DNA of 64,000 nucleotides from Porphyrobacter sp. CACIAM 03H1 (lineage in GTDB: Bacteria; Pseudomonadota; Alphaproteobacteria; Sphingomonadales; Sphingomonadaceae). Below, in pieces: positions 17,038 to 25,434 of the stretch. Numbering within the stretch: position 1 is the stretch's first letter; each line of letters begins with the position of its first letter. Under the pieces are notes generated by a model. The model worked only from the letters and a program-made list of their open reading frames with translations. It searched no databases and was not told the origin of the DNA. The translations under genes and the position numbers were made by a program. The stretch covers positions 1,426,764 through 1,490,763 of the forward strand of contig NZ_CP021378.1 in the NCBI RefSeq assembly GCF_002215495.1. Reading direction: 5' to 3'.

Positions 17038-18473
17038 GCCGTCGTTCCGCCGAAGCCCTTGCGAGTCATCGCGCCCCAGCCCTGCTCGCGCCGCAAGAAC
17101 TGCCACCAGCCCTTCAGCCGCCAGACGTTGGAGAGCTGCCGGTAGCCGAGGTTTTCGATCACGGAGATCAGCGCCAGGATCGCAAGTTCACGGGCGCGAG
17201 GAAAGCGGCGCAGCTGCACCTCTTCGAGGATCAAGGTCAGCGCGCTGATCGCGATGCCGAAGGTGAAGGTCGCCGCGAGGAAGGCGAGCAGCCAAGGCAG
17301 GGCCAGCAGCTTCAGCCCCCACAGCAGCGGCACGAGGATGTAGCCGAGCACCTCGATCAGCGGCCCCAGCACGTCGACCAGAACGATATGCCCGAAGCCG
17401 ACGAAGCCGATCCGGCCGTAACGCGGGTTGAAGGTCATGTCGCGGTGCTTGACGAAGCACTCGAGCGCCCCGCGCTGCCACCGGCTGCGTTGCCGAGCTA
17501 GCACGCCCAGATCCTCGGGGCACTCGGTCCAGCACACCGGCTCGGGAATGAAGTCGATGCGGTAGGGCAGTTTGAGGTCGCGCATGTGGCGGTGGAGCTT
17601 GATGACGAGCTCCATGTCCTCGCCCACCGTGCCGTGGCTGTAGCCCCCGACCTCGACCACGCGCTGCCGGCTGAACAGGCCGAAGGCGCCCGAGATCACG
17701 GTCAGCGCCTGCATCTGCCCCAGCGCAAGGCGGGCCATAAGGAACGCGCGCAGATATTCCATGATCTGCACCAGCGCGAGGAAGTTGCGCGGGAGCCGCA
17801 CGCCGGTCACGCGGCCCGTGTCGATCGTGCAGCCATTGGCGATCCGGATCGTGCCCCCGACCGCGACGGTCTTGTCGGGATAGTCGATGAAGGGGCGCAC
17901 CACGCGCAGGAGCGCGTCGGTCTCGAGGATCGAGTCCGCGTCGATGGCGCAAAACAGCGGCGAGCGCGCGGCGTTGATCCCGGCGTTGAGCGCATCGGCC
18001 TTGCCGCCGTTCTCCTTGTCGATGACCAGGAGGCGCGGCAGATCGGGGCTGGCGTAAAAGCCGCGGATCGGCTGGTGCGTGACGCTGTCGTCGATGTAGC
18101 ATCCCACCCGCTTCAGACCGAACTCGGCAATCACCCGCGCGAGCGTGCCGTCCTTCGACCCGTCGTTGACCAGCAGCACCTCGAAGCTTGGATAATGGAG
18201 CGCGAGCAGCGAGCGCACGCTCTCCACCACGGTCAACTCCTCGTTGTAGGCGGGCGCGATGACGGCGATGGGCGGCGCCTGGTCGGAATAGCGCCGCCAC
18301 AGCGTCGCCCCGCGCGGCACCGGCGGGCGGTTGTGGAGCGCGATTGCGGCATAGACGAGCTGCACGATGTAGAAGGCGGTCTGGGCGAGACCGGTGACGA
18401 TCACCACCAGCGCGATGGCCTGCGCCGAATCGAGCATCCAGTCGCGCGCCCAGGCGGCGGGTTCGAAATTCAT
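17034..18473 (-). CDS. Processive family 2 glycosyltransferase (polysaccharide synthase)
   Basis: An inner-membrane GT2 enzyme of 479 residues related to cellulose, hyaluronan and PgaC-type synthases. One membrane helix near residues 18-42 precedes the catalytic domain, with NDGSKDG, DAD at 178-180, GED at 284-286 and the processivity motif QRSRW at 328-332. C-terminal hydrophobic segments follow (about 355-420). Its ATG overlaps the HEAT gene stop by ATGA. Together with a YaiO-like outer-membrane protein it probably makes and exports an exopolysaccharide whose sugar cannot be told from sequence. No PilZ domain is attached. Confidence 0.9.
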   Translation of the reverse strand: MNFEPAAWARDWMLDSAQAIALVVIVTGLAQTAFYIVQLVYAAIALHNRPPVPRGATLWRRYSDQAPPIAVIAPAYNEELTVVESVRSLLALHYPSFEVLLVNDGSKDGTLARVIAEFGLKRVGCYIDDSVTHQPIRGFYASPDLPRLLVIDKENGGKADALNAGINAARSPLFCAIDADSILETDALLRVVRPFIDYPDKTVAVGGTIRIANGCTIDTGRVTGVRLPRNFLALVQIMEYLRAFLMARLALGQMQALTVISGAFGLFSRQRVVEVGGYSHGTVGEDMELVIKLHRHMRDLKLPYRIDFIPEPVCWTECPEDLGVLARQRSRWQRGALECFVKHRDMTFNPRYGRIGFVGFGHIVLVDVLGPLIEVLGYILVPLLWGLKLLALPWLLAFLAATFTFGIAISALTLILEEVQLRRFPRARELAILALISVIENLGYRQLSNVWRLKGWWQFLRREQGWGAMTRKGFGGTTA

Positions 18474-19504
18474 GCGCCGCGCCGCTCCTCCAGGGTCAGC
18501 CGTGCCGCCCGGCTGGCGATCTCGTCGGTACCGGCGGCAATGCGCTCTAGCACCGCATGGCCGCGCGGGCCGAGGCGCCACAGCGCCTCGCCGGCGCGAA
18601 ACCGCACCCACCATGTCTCATCGCCGAGCAGCCCGCCGAGCGGCTCGACAGCCTCGACCAGCGCGCTGGTTCCTGCCGCCTGCGCCGCCGCGGCGCGGAC
18701 CGCCCAGGCGGGATGCGAAAGCCCGCGCAGGATCGTGGGATGGCCGGAAGGATGGCCGATCCGCCCCATGGCGTGGAAGATGCGCGGCAGCAAATCGCCG
18801 TCCTGCGCGGCCTGCTCGACCATCCGCGCGACCAGCGGCGCGTGCTCGGCCCGGCCGCTGGCCGCCAGCGCATCGACAGCGGCGAGTTTGATGGCGTCGC
18901 TGGCCTCTTTGTCAGCCAGCAGCGCTTCGACCGAGGCCGGGTCGTGTTCCACCAGATCGCGCATCAGCGAACCGATGAGCAGCGAACGTTCGGTGGTGCC
19001 GAGGCCGAGCTGCCGGACCAGCATCCCCGCAGGCGGCGCGGCCTCGTTCTGCGCCAGCGCGAGCGCCGCGCCGAGGCGGACGTTGGCATTGCGGTCGCGC
19101 AGCATCTCGCGCGCGCGCTCCCGGCCCGAGGGAAACATGGCTAGCGCCTCCACCGCCAGCAGCCGTTCCTGCGGCGTGCTGCTGACGCTGCGCTCCCACA
19201 GCACGCGCGGGATGCGGAGCTGCTCGGCATTGGCGAGTAGCGCCGCGCGGTCGGGGCCGCGGACGAGTTCGGCGAGTTCGAGCGCGAGCCGCGCGGCCTC
19301 CTTGCGTTCGAGGCGCCGCCTCGGCGGATCGGCCGGTTCGTCGGACACGCCCATCAGCGCTCGCGATACCCGGCGTCGCTCTTCGACGCGCCGGGTATCG
19401 CGCCGCTCGGCGAACAGCCGCGCGATCAGGATCGAGGCAAGCGCTAGCAGCGCGACGGTGCACAGCAGCAGAGAAAGCTGCCAGATCGCCAGAAGCGTCG
19501 TCAA
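18470..19504 (-). CDS. Membrane-anchored HEAT-repeat protein
   Basis: 344 residues. An N-terminal transmembrane helix (about 5-28) is followed by a basic linker and a long array of degenerate HEAT-like helical repeats (about 65-335; recurring patterns such as RLGAALALAQNE and WVRFRAGEALWRLG). Such arrays are protein-binding scaffolds. Encoded between the YaiO-like and GT2 genes with 4-bp overlaps on both sides, it is likely a structural or assembly partner of the polysaccharide machinery. This role is inferred from context only. Confidence 0.8.
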   Translation of the reverse strand: MTTLLAIWQLSLLLCTVALLALASILIARLFAERRDTRRVEERRRVSRALMGVSDEPADPPRRRLERKEAARLALELAELVRGPDRAALLANAEQLRIPRVLWERSVSSTPQERLLAVEALAMFPSGRERAREMLRDRNANVRLGAALALAQNEAAPPAGMLVRQLGLGTTERSLLIGSLMRDLVEHDPASVEALLADKEASDAIKLAAVDALAASGRAEHAPLVARMVEQAAQDGDLLPRIFHAMGRIGHPSGHPTILRGLSHPAWAVRAAAAQAAGTSALVEAVEPLGGLLGDETWWVRFRAGEALWRLGPRGHAVLERIAAGTDEIASRAARLTLEERRGA

Positions 19505-20505
19505 AAGGCGGCCTTCACTTCAAGCCGCAGCTCGGTCCGGTCCGGACCGGCTTCGCGCCATTCGTGCGAGATCGCCGGCAAAAGCGAGATCCCTGCCAAG
19601 AGCGGCAGCTCCGCCCCGGCGAACAAAGAGGTTACGCGGCTGACGACCCCGAGGTTCGTGTCAGGCGCATTGACCGCACCCAAGAAATAGCGGTGTCGCT
19701 CGTCGGGTGCATGATCGATCCGCCCGAGCACGCCGACCTCGAGATCGCCCTGTTGCGGCACGATCCCGATCCCCCGCAGGGTGCCCCACCAACGCCCCCC
19801 GCCGAAGTACTGGGTGATGCCCGGCGAGACGGTCACGATCTCCTCCAGCGGGAAGCGTTGCCACGCGGCGTCGAGCGACAGCACGGTCGCCTGCGGCCCC
19901 TGCGCAATCCGCACATCCGTACCCGCGCCGAGCGCCAGTTCCGGTCGGAAGTCGGCGTTCGGCGTTCCCCCGACGCTCGCCCGCAGCCAGACGTTTTCCG
20001 AAGGTCGGGCGGCGATGCGGCCTTCGAGTTCGACATCTTCGAGGCCGAAGCGCCGGTACCAGCTCGCCCGGCCGCCGACCGAGAGCGCCTGCGCAACGGG
20101 GGCCTCGCCGGTGAGGCTCGCCTCACCCCAGTCGCGCGCGCCTGAATCAAGGTCGCTCCATGCGCCACCAGCAATAAGGTAGCCGCCGCGCGGCTCCTCC
20201 CGCCGCTCGGCTACCAGCGTGAGCCCGGCACGCGCATCGGCATAGTCCGGGGCGAGGGCCAGCGCGGCGCGGAAATCGCGCTCCGCCGCGCGGGGGTTAC
20301 CGAGCGCGAGGTGGGCATAGCCGCGCTGCACCAAAGCATCGCTGTCCTGCGGATGGGCGGCGATCCAGCGGTCGAGCAGCTGCACCGCCTCCGCGTTGTC
20401 GCCGGCCAGCCGGGCAGCGACCGCAGCCTCGTAGCTGCTCTCCGCCTCCTGCGCCGCCAGCGGGCCCGCCAGCACCAGCAGCAATCCGGGAAGGACGAGC
20501 CTCAC
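19501..20505 (-). CDS. TPR / YaiO-like outer-membrane beta-barrel protein
   Basis: 334 residues with a signal peptide (cleavage near AQEAES, residue 19). Two or three TPR-like repeats (about 22-95) are followed by a beta-barrel domain with alternating hydrophobic strands and a terminal Phe, typical of outer-membrane proteins. The layout recalls a small version of PgaA/BcsC, where TPRs feed a polysaccharide to an outer-membrane barrel. The start is a GTG at 20505 that overlaps the stop of the upstream response regulator (GTGA). Confidence 0.8.
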   Translation of the reverse strand: MRLVLPGLLLVLAGPLAAQEAESSYEAAVAARLAGDNAEAVQLLDRWIAAHPQDSDALVQRGYAHLALGNPRAAERDFRAALALAPDYADARAGLTLVAERREEPRGGYLIAGGAWSDLDSGARDWGEASLTGEAPVAQALSVGGRASWYRRFGLEDVELEGRIAARPSENVWLRASVGGTPNADFRPELALGAGTDVRIAQGPQATVLSLDAAWQRFPLEEIVTVSPGITQYFGGGRWWGTLRGIGIVPQQGDLEVGVLGRIDHAPDERHRYFLGAVNAPDTNLGVVSRVTSLFAGAELPLLAGISLLPAISHEWREAGPDRTELRLEVKAAF

Positions 20506-20882
20506 GGCCGGGCGTCCAGCAGCCGCTTGAGGCGCACCAGCAGTTCCTCGGGCAGGAAGGGCTTCACCATGTAGTCGCTCGCCCCCATCTCGAGCGCGCG
20601 GACGATGTCCTCCTCATTTCGGCGCGCCGAAAGGATGATCACCGGTACGTCGCCTGCCGTCTCGCGGGCCCTGATTCGCCGAAGCACCTCCATCCCGTCA
20701 TGGACCGGCATCATCGCGTCGAGCACCACCGCCGCCGGGTTAAGCTCCTCGAACCGGGCGAGCGCCTCGCGCCCGTTATGGGCGATCACCGTCTCGTACC
20801 CCTTGGCTCGCAGCCGGAACTCGAGGATTTCCGTGAGCAATGGTTCGTCATCGGCGATGAGGATCGGGCGGGTCGGGTTCAT
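20502..20882 (-). CDS. Single-domain response regulator heading the polysaccharide genes
   Basis: A 126-residue receiver with the acidic pair Asp11-Asp12, phospho-acceptor Asp55 in VLDAMMP, Ser85 in ILSAR and Lys107 in VKPF. It has no DNA-binding or enzymatic output, so it presumably acts by protein contact. It is the first of four genes joined by 4-bp start/stop overlaps (receiver, YaiO-like, HEAT, GT2), which implies tight co-translation. The kinase gene lies 101 bp upstream on the same strand. The start at 20882 is chosen over an upstream in-frame ATG that adds 14 unconserved residues. Confidence 0.9.
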   Translation of the reverse strand: MNPTRPILIADDEPLLTEILEFRLRAKGYETVIAHNGREALARFEELNPAAVVLDAMMPVHDGMEVLRRIRARETAGDVPVIILSARRNEEDIVRALEMGASDYMVKPFLPEELLVRLKRLLDARP

Positions 20883-20983
20883 GGCGCACAGCCTAGCTGC
20901 GGGGTCTAAATTCCAAATGCACAATCACGGCCAAATCGGCAGGGCGCCGCTTTCTGTCGACGATCAGTGCTCGTCCCCAAGTC

Positions 20984-22453
20984 TTATTCTCCTTTGGCAA
21001 GTGGCAGCTCGACCATAAAGGTCGAGCCGATCTTCGTGGTCTCATCGAGGCGGATCGTCCCGCCGTGCGCTTCGACGATGCTGCGCGTGATCGCGAGTCC
21101 GAGCCCCGACCCCGGGTGGCCGGTCACGGCAGATTCGCGGTCCTGCGAGAAGCGCGCGAAAAGATGCTTCCTGAACTCCTCGGAGATGCCGCGCCCTTTG
21201 TCGATCACGCTGATGCGGGCCACACCGGCGCCCCGTTCGAGCCTCAGGATCACCTCGGAGCCGCGCCGCGAAAACTTGGCCGCGTTCGAGATCAGGTTGG
21301 TGAGCACCTGCGCGATCCTGCCCTCGTCTGCGAGCACTGTTACAGGCTCGTCGTCCGCCTCGACGCGCACCTCGACTCCGAAACCCTGAGTGTAGGGAAG
21401 GTTCTGCACCACGACCTCGCCGATCAGTCCGCCTAGGTCGACGGGGGCGAAGGTGTATTGCATCTTGCCCGACTGCATTTTCTCCATGTCGAGGAGGTCG
21501 TTGACGATCTTGACCAGCCGGTCGCCGTTCTTGCGTGCCATCGTCACCAGCTTGGCGCTCTGGTCGGTCAGCGCCCCCGCCGCGCCCCCCTGGAGCAGCC
21601 CAAGCGAGCCGATGATGGCCGTCAGCGGCGTGCGCAATTCGTGACTGACGGTGGCGACCAGCTGGTCCTTGATGCGGGCGGCGGCCTTCTCTCTGGTCAC
21701 GTCGCGGAACAGCCACATGCGGCCGAGCAGCACGCCATCATCGACCCACCGGCTTTCGACCTTGTAGGTACGCTCGCCCCGCTCGATCTCGAAGGCAAAA
21801 TCTTCATGCGGCGCGCTGGCGAGATCGAAGCCACCGCTGGCCGGGAACTCGTCGGCCGCGAGCCGCGCCAGCCGGGCAGCAACCCGGCGATTGCTGAGGC
21901 CCTCGCGCGGAATTTCCAGAAGGGTGCGGGCCGGCTCGTTGAGGAACACCTCGATGTTGCGCGAATCCACGAAGATGAGCGGGATAGGCAGGTTGTTGAT
22001 CAGCGATTGCAGGCCCTGCGAGGTATGATACTCCCGCGCGGTCAGCGGGCCCATGCCCTGCAGCCGGCTGATCGTCTCGGCGGCGTAGCCCATCAGGGCA
22101 AGATCGGGCTGCACGTGTGCCGAGGCGCAGATCAGGAACCGGCCGATGCCCGCGATCGGAACTGCGGCGATCGCAAGCGGGCGCGCTCCGCACAGCGCCG
22201 TCCATGCGAGCGGCACCCGGACTTGGCCGACTGCCAGAAGCCGCGGCTGTTCCTCGCAAAGGCCATCGGGGGCGGCGATTGTCTCGCCCACGGTCTGGAC
22301 AGGCGGAAAGGCCTCCTCGATACGGATCCGCCCCGGCTTCTCGCACGAGGCGACAAGCGCGACCATTTGCTTCGGCGCCGGCCCGACGAGCAACTGGAGG
22401 ATCGCGCGCGCGGTGGCAACCGGGCTGTCATCGGCCGGCAGGTCAGTCTGCAA
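20984..22453 (-). CDS. PAS-domain sensor histidine kinase
   Basis: A 489-residue soluble kinase: an unassigned N-terminal sensor region (1-145), a PAS domain (about 148-255), HisKA with the H-box SHELRTPLTAI (His271), then HATPase_c with NLISNAAKFS, DKGRGI and GSGLGL motifs. No membrane helices are evident, so the cue is cytoplasmic. Its start overlaps the end of the RsbQ-like hydrolase gene by 11 bp. In Bacillus, RsbQ works with the PAS protein RsbP, so a PAS kinase coupled to an RsbQ-like protein suggests the hydrolase feeds a ligand or signal to this PAS domain (inference). Confidence 0.93.
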   Translation of the reverse strand: MQTDLPADDSPVATARAILQLLVGPAPKQMVALVASCEKPGRIRIEEAFPPVQTVGETIAAPDGLCEEQPRLLAVGQVRVPLAWTALCGARPLAIAAVPIAGIGRFLICASAHVQPDLALMGYAAETISRLQGMGPLTAREYHTSQGLQSLINNLPIPLIFVDSRNIEVFLNEPARTLLEIPREGLSNRRVAARLARLAADEFPASGGFDLASAPHEDFAFEIERGERTYKVESRWVDDGVLLGRMWLFRDVTREKAAARIKDQLVATVSHELRTPLTAIIGSLGLLQGGAAGALTDQSAKLVTMARKNGDRLVKIVNDLLDMEKMQSGKMQYTFAPVDLGGLIGEVVVQNLPYTQGFGVEVRVEADDEPVTVLADEGRIAQVLTNLISNAAKFSRRGSEVILRLERGAGVARISVIDKGRGISEEFRKHLFARFSQDRESAVTGHPGSGLGLAITRSIVEAHGGTIRLDETTKIGSTFMVELPLAKGE

Positions 22454-23288
22454 GGGCGGCTCGCAGCACGGCGGCGACCTCGTCGGGCGCGGCGAGGTGA
22501 GGCAGATGCCCTGCAGTATCGATCCATTCGAGGCGGCTGCCCGGGATCTGCTCGTTCAGGTACTGGCCGACCGCGGCCGGCACAGCCATGTCCTCGCGGG
22601 CATGGATCATGAGGGTGGGAACGCTGACCATGGGCAGCACGTGGCGCAGATCGGAGGTGAAGATCATCCGCGCGATCCTGGCAGTCACGTCGGGACGCAT
22701 GGCGAGCAGGCCCGCCGTGAAGTCGATGATCGCTTCGGGCACGTCCACCCCGACGGCGGCCGGAGCGAAGCCTGCGACCCACGCCTGGTAATTGTCGGAC
22801 ATTGCGGTGAAGAGACTGTCGAGCTCCGCCTGCTCGAACCCGCCGACATAGCCCTCCGCATTCAGATAGCGGGGCGACGCGTTGAGAAGGACGAGCTGCT
22901 CGAAACGGGCCGGATGCTCGATGGACGCGAGTACGCCGATCATGCCCGACACGGAGTGCCCGACATAAGTGCAGCGCTCGATCCCGAGTTCATCGAGCAG
23001 GTTGAGGAGGTCGTCCGCGTAGTCGCCCACCGAGCTGTAGTCGTCGGGGTCGAAGCCGGCGGGAAGCAGCGGCCCCGCACCGGGCAGGTCGAAGACCAGG
23101 GCCGAGATGTCATCGGGCAGCCGTTCGATGATCCCGTCCCACGCGCTCTGATCCGTGCCGAGGCCGTGCGAGAAGACAACAAGCCGGGCACCGCTGCCTA
23201 CCAGCCGGGCCTTGTGCCGGGCAGCCAGCGGACCGCCGAAGTCCAGCGACGACTGGTCGGACTGCCTGTATCGCCCCTGTTCTGTCAT
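22443..23288 (-). CDS. RsbQ/KAI2/D14-family alpha/beta hydrolase
   Basis: 281 residues. HGLGTDQSAW (41-50) is the oxyanion region, and the nucleophile is Ser112 in GHSVSG. The triad is completed by Asp233 and His261. The Ser-Asp-His spacing (121 and 28 residues) closely matches Bacillus RsbQ. The cap segment with PRYLN, EGYVGGFE and NYQAW is also RsbQ/KAI2-like. This family includes plant karrikin and strigolactone receptors and works as a ligand-binding signalling hydrolase. GGAGGGAGAGGA precedes the ATG at 23288; the longer open frame upstream is not needed. It overlaps the kinase gene by 11 bp. Confidence 0.88.
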   Translation of the reverse strand: MTEQGRYRQSDQSSLDFGGPLAARHKARLVGSGARLVVFSHGLGTDQSAWDGIIERLPDDISALVFDLPGAGPLLPAGFDPDDYSSVGDYADDLLNLLDELGIERCTYVGHSVSGMIGVLASIEHPARFEQLVLLNASPRYLNAEGYVGGFEQAELDSLFTAMSDNYQAWVAGFAPAAVGVDVPEAIIDFTAGLLAMRPDVTARIARMIFTSDLRHVLPMVSVPTLMIHAREDMAVPAAVGQYLNEQIPGSRLEWIDTAGHLPHLAAPDEVAAVLRAALAD

Positions 23289-23736
23289 GGGTCCTCTCCC
23301 TCCGGCAGCGACAAATGCGGCCGCGAACCATAGCGACAACTGTCGCACAGCGGCAATCGCGTAGTTCGGTTGACGCGAAAGCGTCCGCTCGGCCGAGAGT
23401 ACCAGGTAAGCGCCTCGCCAAGGCAAGAATGCTGGCCGCAGCATAGAAGCTTCGTACGAAAATAACTTTCCACGCATCGCAAGTCGTTGTCACCGAGTAG
23501 GCGCACATCCGAAAACATCATCGCGAGCTTGCGTGGGAGTGTGCGATTCTTGCCGGTCAATGTGAACGACCTTAGCCGGGTCGGGAGCCGCCATTCTTCA
23601 CTACCTTATGGGCCGCGTAACGGCGTTTCTCGCTGGCCCACGAATAATGACCCCGGCGTGAATTAAACCGGCTGCACCGCTCGTTCCCTCCACGACCGTC
23701 CCGATCGGGGCGGGCAGCAATGGAAGGAGACATCAC
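23289..23736. other. Divergent intergenic region upstream of the RsbQ-like gene
   Basis: About 450 bp between the leftward hydrolase/kinase operon and a small rightward exported-protein gene. An inverted repeat GCGACA-AC-TGTCGC lies at 23333-23346, about 45 bp from the hydrolase start, and could be an operator. Both genes' ribosome binding sites are at the edges. I see no credible small gene. The base composition is less GC-rich than the flanks, as expected for a regulatory region. Confidence 0.5.
23333..23346. promoter_or_regulatory. Small inverted repeat upstream of RsbQ-like gene
   Basis: GCGACA and TGTCGC separated by two bases, about 45 bp upstream of the hydrolase start. It is a possible operator. 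There is no direct evidence of binding. Confidence 0.3.
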
Positions 23737-24081
23737 GTGAAATTCGCAATCGCTACCCCGATCATCGCTCTGGGCATGATGGCTACCGCCGGACAGGCCG
23801 CCGGGAGCGACCTCTACGAGGAACGCCTTGCCCGCGCGGAAGAGCGTATGATCCTCACCGCGCCGATCGCCGGGATCGAGAACAGTCTGTGGTATGACTA
23901 CCGCATCGACATCACCGAAGCGCAGAAGGAACTGCGCGCGGACCTCGGCCGGGCGAGCGATCTCGAGGACCTGCGCGATGCGTGGGAGGAATATGCCCGC
24001 GAACTTCGTCAGGAGCGCAAGGAATACATCGAGGAAATGGCCGAACGCGGCTATCGCAGCGGCACCGTGACGGTGGGCTGA
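23737..24081 (+). CDS. Small periplasmic protein of unknown function
   Basis: 114 residues from a GTG start with GGAAGGAGA six bases upstream. A signal peptide (residues 1-21, ending GQAAG) is followed by a highly charged helical segment rich in Glu/Arg (e.g. EERLARAEERM). It probably forms a soluble helical protein in the periplasm. No family is recognised. A good stem-loop follows the stop. The neighbours are the RsbQ/kinase operon (divergent) and an anti-sigma gene (convergent). Confidence 0.75.
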   Translation: MKFAIATPIIALGMMATAGQAAGSDLYEERLARAEERMILTAPIAGIENSLWYDYRIDITEAQKELRADLGRASDLEDLRDAWEEYARELRQERKEYIEEMAERGYRSGTVTVG

Positions 24082-24114
24082 TCCGCCACATTCTTTTTAT
24101 CGAGGCACCGGGGA

Positions 24115-24142
24115 GGGGTCGGCAGGATTGCCGGCCCCTTCT
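24115..24142 (+). terminator. Rho-independent-type terminator
   Basis: GGGGTCGGCA (24115-24124), loop GGAT, then TGCCGGCCCC (24129-24138) pair along ten positions with one G-U wobble, followed by TTCTT. It lies between two convergent genes and may serve both. Confidence 0.75.
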
Positions 24143-24146
24143 TGCA

Positions 24147-24866
24147 TCAGGGCTGCTTCCAGCCACGCGACCGGGCGGCGCGTTCCCCCTCTGCATCGAG
24201 CGCCTCGCCCGCGGCCATGTCCTGTGCGGCAGCGAGCAGATCGGTCTCGCTCCCGGCCTGGCGGAACTCGGTTCCCGGAGCTGCGGCGAGCGCAAACTGC
24301 CGCTCGATCTTCCAGCCCGTGTCATCGCGGCAGGCGATCCCGCCGCTGTCGGCGCCGCGCCAAGCGCGGCACAGATCGCCGTTCTCGCGCGCGAAGCTGA
24401 GGAGGATCCGGGTGTCTGTCTGACCCGCCTGCGTCGCGGCCAGCTGCGTATCGAGCGCGGTGGCCAGATCGCCCCCGGCATAGCCTTCGGGCGTGCCTGA
24501 CTGCCACGGCTGCACGATCGCGAGGATCAGCGAGGCCGCGAGGGCCGGACCGGCAAAAGGCGCCCAGCGCCGAAAGCTCGCCGGGAGCCCGCGCTTCTGC
24601 CGGGCGGCTGCGAGGCTGACGACCTCCGCAGCGCCCGCACCGCCGTCTTGCGCCGGCGTGGCGAGCAGCGCCGCGAGGCCGGGCGGCACCGCCTCTTGCG
24701 CGATCGGCGCATAATGGGCGGCCAGGGTTGCCTTCAGAGCGCGATGGGCCGCGATCTTGCCCTCAAGCGCGGGGTTGGCGGCGATCGCCGCCTCGACCTC
24801 GGCCTGCCCGGCCGGGTCAAGCTCGCCGTCGGCATAGGCGGCCAGCAATTCTTCGGTCACGCGCAT
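24147..24866 (-). CDS. Anti-sigma factor, membrane-anchored
   Basis: 239 residues. The N-terminal domain with the YADGELDP motif typical of anti-sigma factors binds the sigma factor in the cytoplasm. One transmembrane helix (about 102-120) leads to a ~115-residue periplasmic domain. The zinc-binding HxxxCxxC of ZAS-type anti-sigmas is absent. It overlaps the sigma gene by 10 bp. A secreted subtilisin-like protease is divergent from the pair. Regulated proteolysis of the periplasmic domain is the usual activation route, but whether this protease is involved is speculation. Confidence 0.88.
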   Translation of the reverse strand: MRVTEELLAAYADGELDPAGQAEVEAAIAANPALEGKIAAHRALKATLAAHYAPIAQEAVPPGLAALLATPAQDGGAGAAEVVSLAAARQKRGLPASFRRWAPFAGPALAASLILAIVQPWQSGTPEGYAGGDLATALDTQLAATQAGQTDTRILLSFARENGDLCRAWRGADSGGIACRDDTGWKIERQFALAAAPGTEFRQAGSETDLLAAAQDMAAGEALDAEGERAARSRGWKQP

Positions 24867-25399
24867 TCTGCATCCTCCAGCATCGCCATCAGCGCGTCGC
24901 GCCCGCGCACCAGGCGCGAATTGAGCGTTCCCACAGGACAGCCGACGATCTCGGCCGCCTCCTTGTATGACCAGCCCTCCACCATCACCAGAAGCACCGC
25001 CTCGCGCTGTTCCTCGGGCAGGCGCGCCATAGCGCGGTCGACCAGCGACAGCTCGACCGCCGCCTCCTGCGCGCCGTCGCCGCCCACCGATAGCCCGGCG
25101 TCGGGGTCCACGAAGGTCTCACGGCGGCGCGAAGTGGCCCGTGCCTCGTCGATGAAGATGTTGCGCATGATCCGATACATCCAGCTGTCGAGCCGCGTGC
25201 CTTCCTGCCATTGCTCACGGCGGGCGAGGGCCCGTTCGATGGTCATCTGGCACAGATCGTCGCCGTCGGGCCTCGACCCGGCAAGCCCGATCGCGAACCG
25301 CCGCAGACGCGGCAGCAGATCGAGCACCTGGTTTTCGAAGCTCTGGGGCAGCGTTCCTTGCCTTTCTGCGGATGAAACGGATGGGCTTGTCCGTTTCAT
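24857..25399 (-). CDS. ECF-family RNA polymerase sigma factor
   Basis: 180 residues with region 2 (about 25-95; GDDLCQMTIERAL and SWMYRIMRNIFIDEAR) and region 4 (about 122-175; ARLPEEQREAVLL and YKEAAEIVGCPVGTLNSRL). It is translationally overlapped with its anti-sigma. The start is uncertain. ATG 25399 has no Shine-Dalgarno and lies inside a perfect inverted repeat, only 35 bp from the divergent protease start. A downstream non-ATG start after AAGGCAAGGA would free the palindrome to be a promoter or operator. Confidence 0.9.
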   Translation of the reverse strand: MKRTSPSVSSAERQGTLPQSFENQVLDLLPRLRRFAIGLAGSRPDGDDLCQMTIERALARREQWQEGTRLDSWMYRIMRNIFIDEARATSRRRETFVDPDAGLSVGGDGAQEAAVELSLVDRAMARLPEEQREAVLLVMVEGWSYKEAAEIVGCPVGTLNSRLVRGRDALMAMLEDAECA

Positions 25400-25400
25400 C
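25371..25400. promoter_or_regulatory. Perfect inverted repeat between sigma and protease genes
   Basis: GATGAAACGGA and TCCGTTTCATC, 11-bp perfect arms around an 8-bp centre, overlap the annotated 5' end of the sigma gene and precede the divergent protease. Its position suggests an operator or promoter shared by both genes. Confidence 0.5.
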
Positions 25401-25434
25401 CATGCTTAATGCGGATTGGAGGAAGAACACAATC

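Noticed and set aside
23680..23712. Possible EcfG promoter (GTTCCC on the minus strand) upstream of the RsbQ-like gene
   Set aside because: The matching CGTT element is not at the 16-17 bp spacing; the spacer is 14 and the bases differ.
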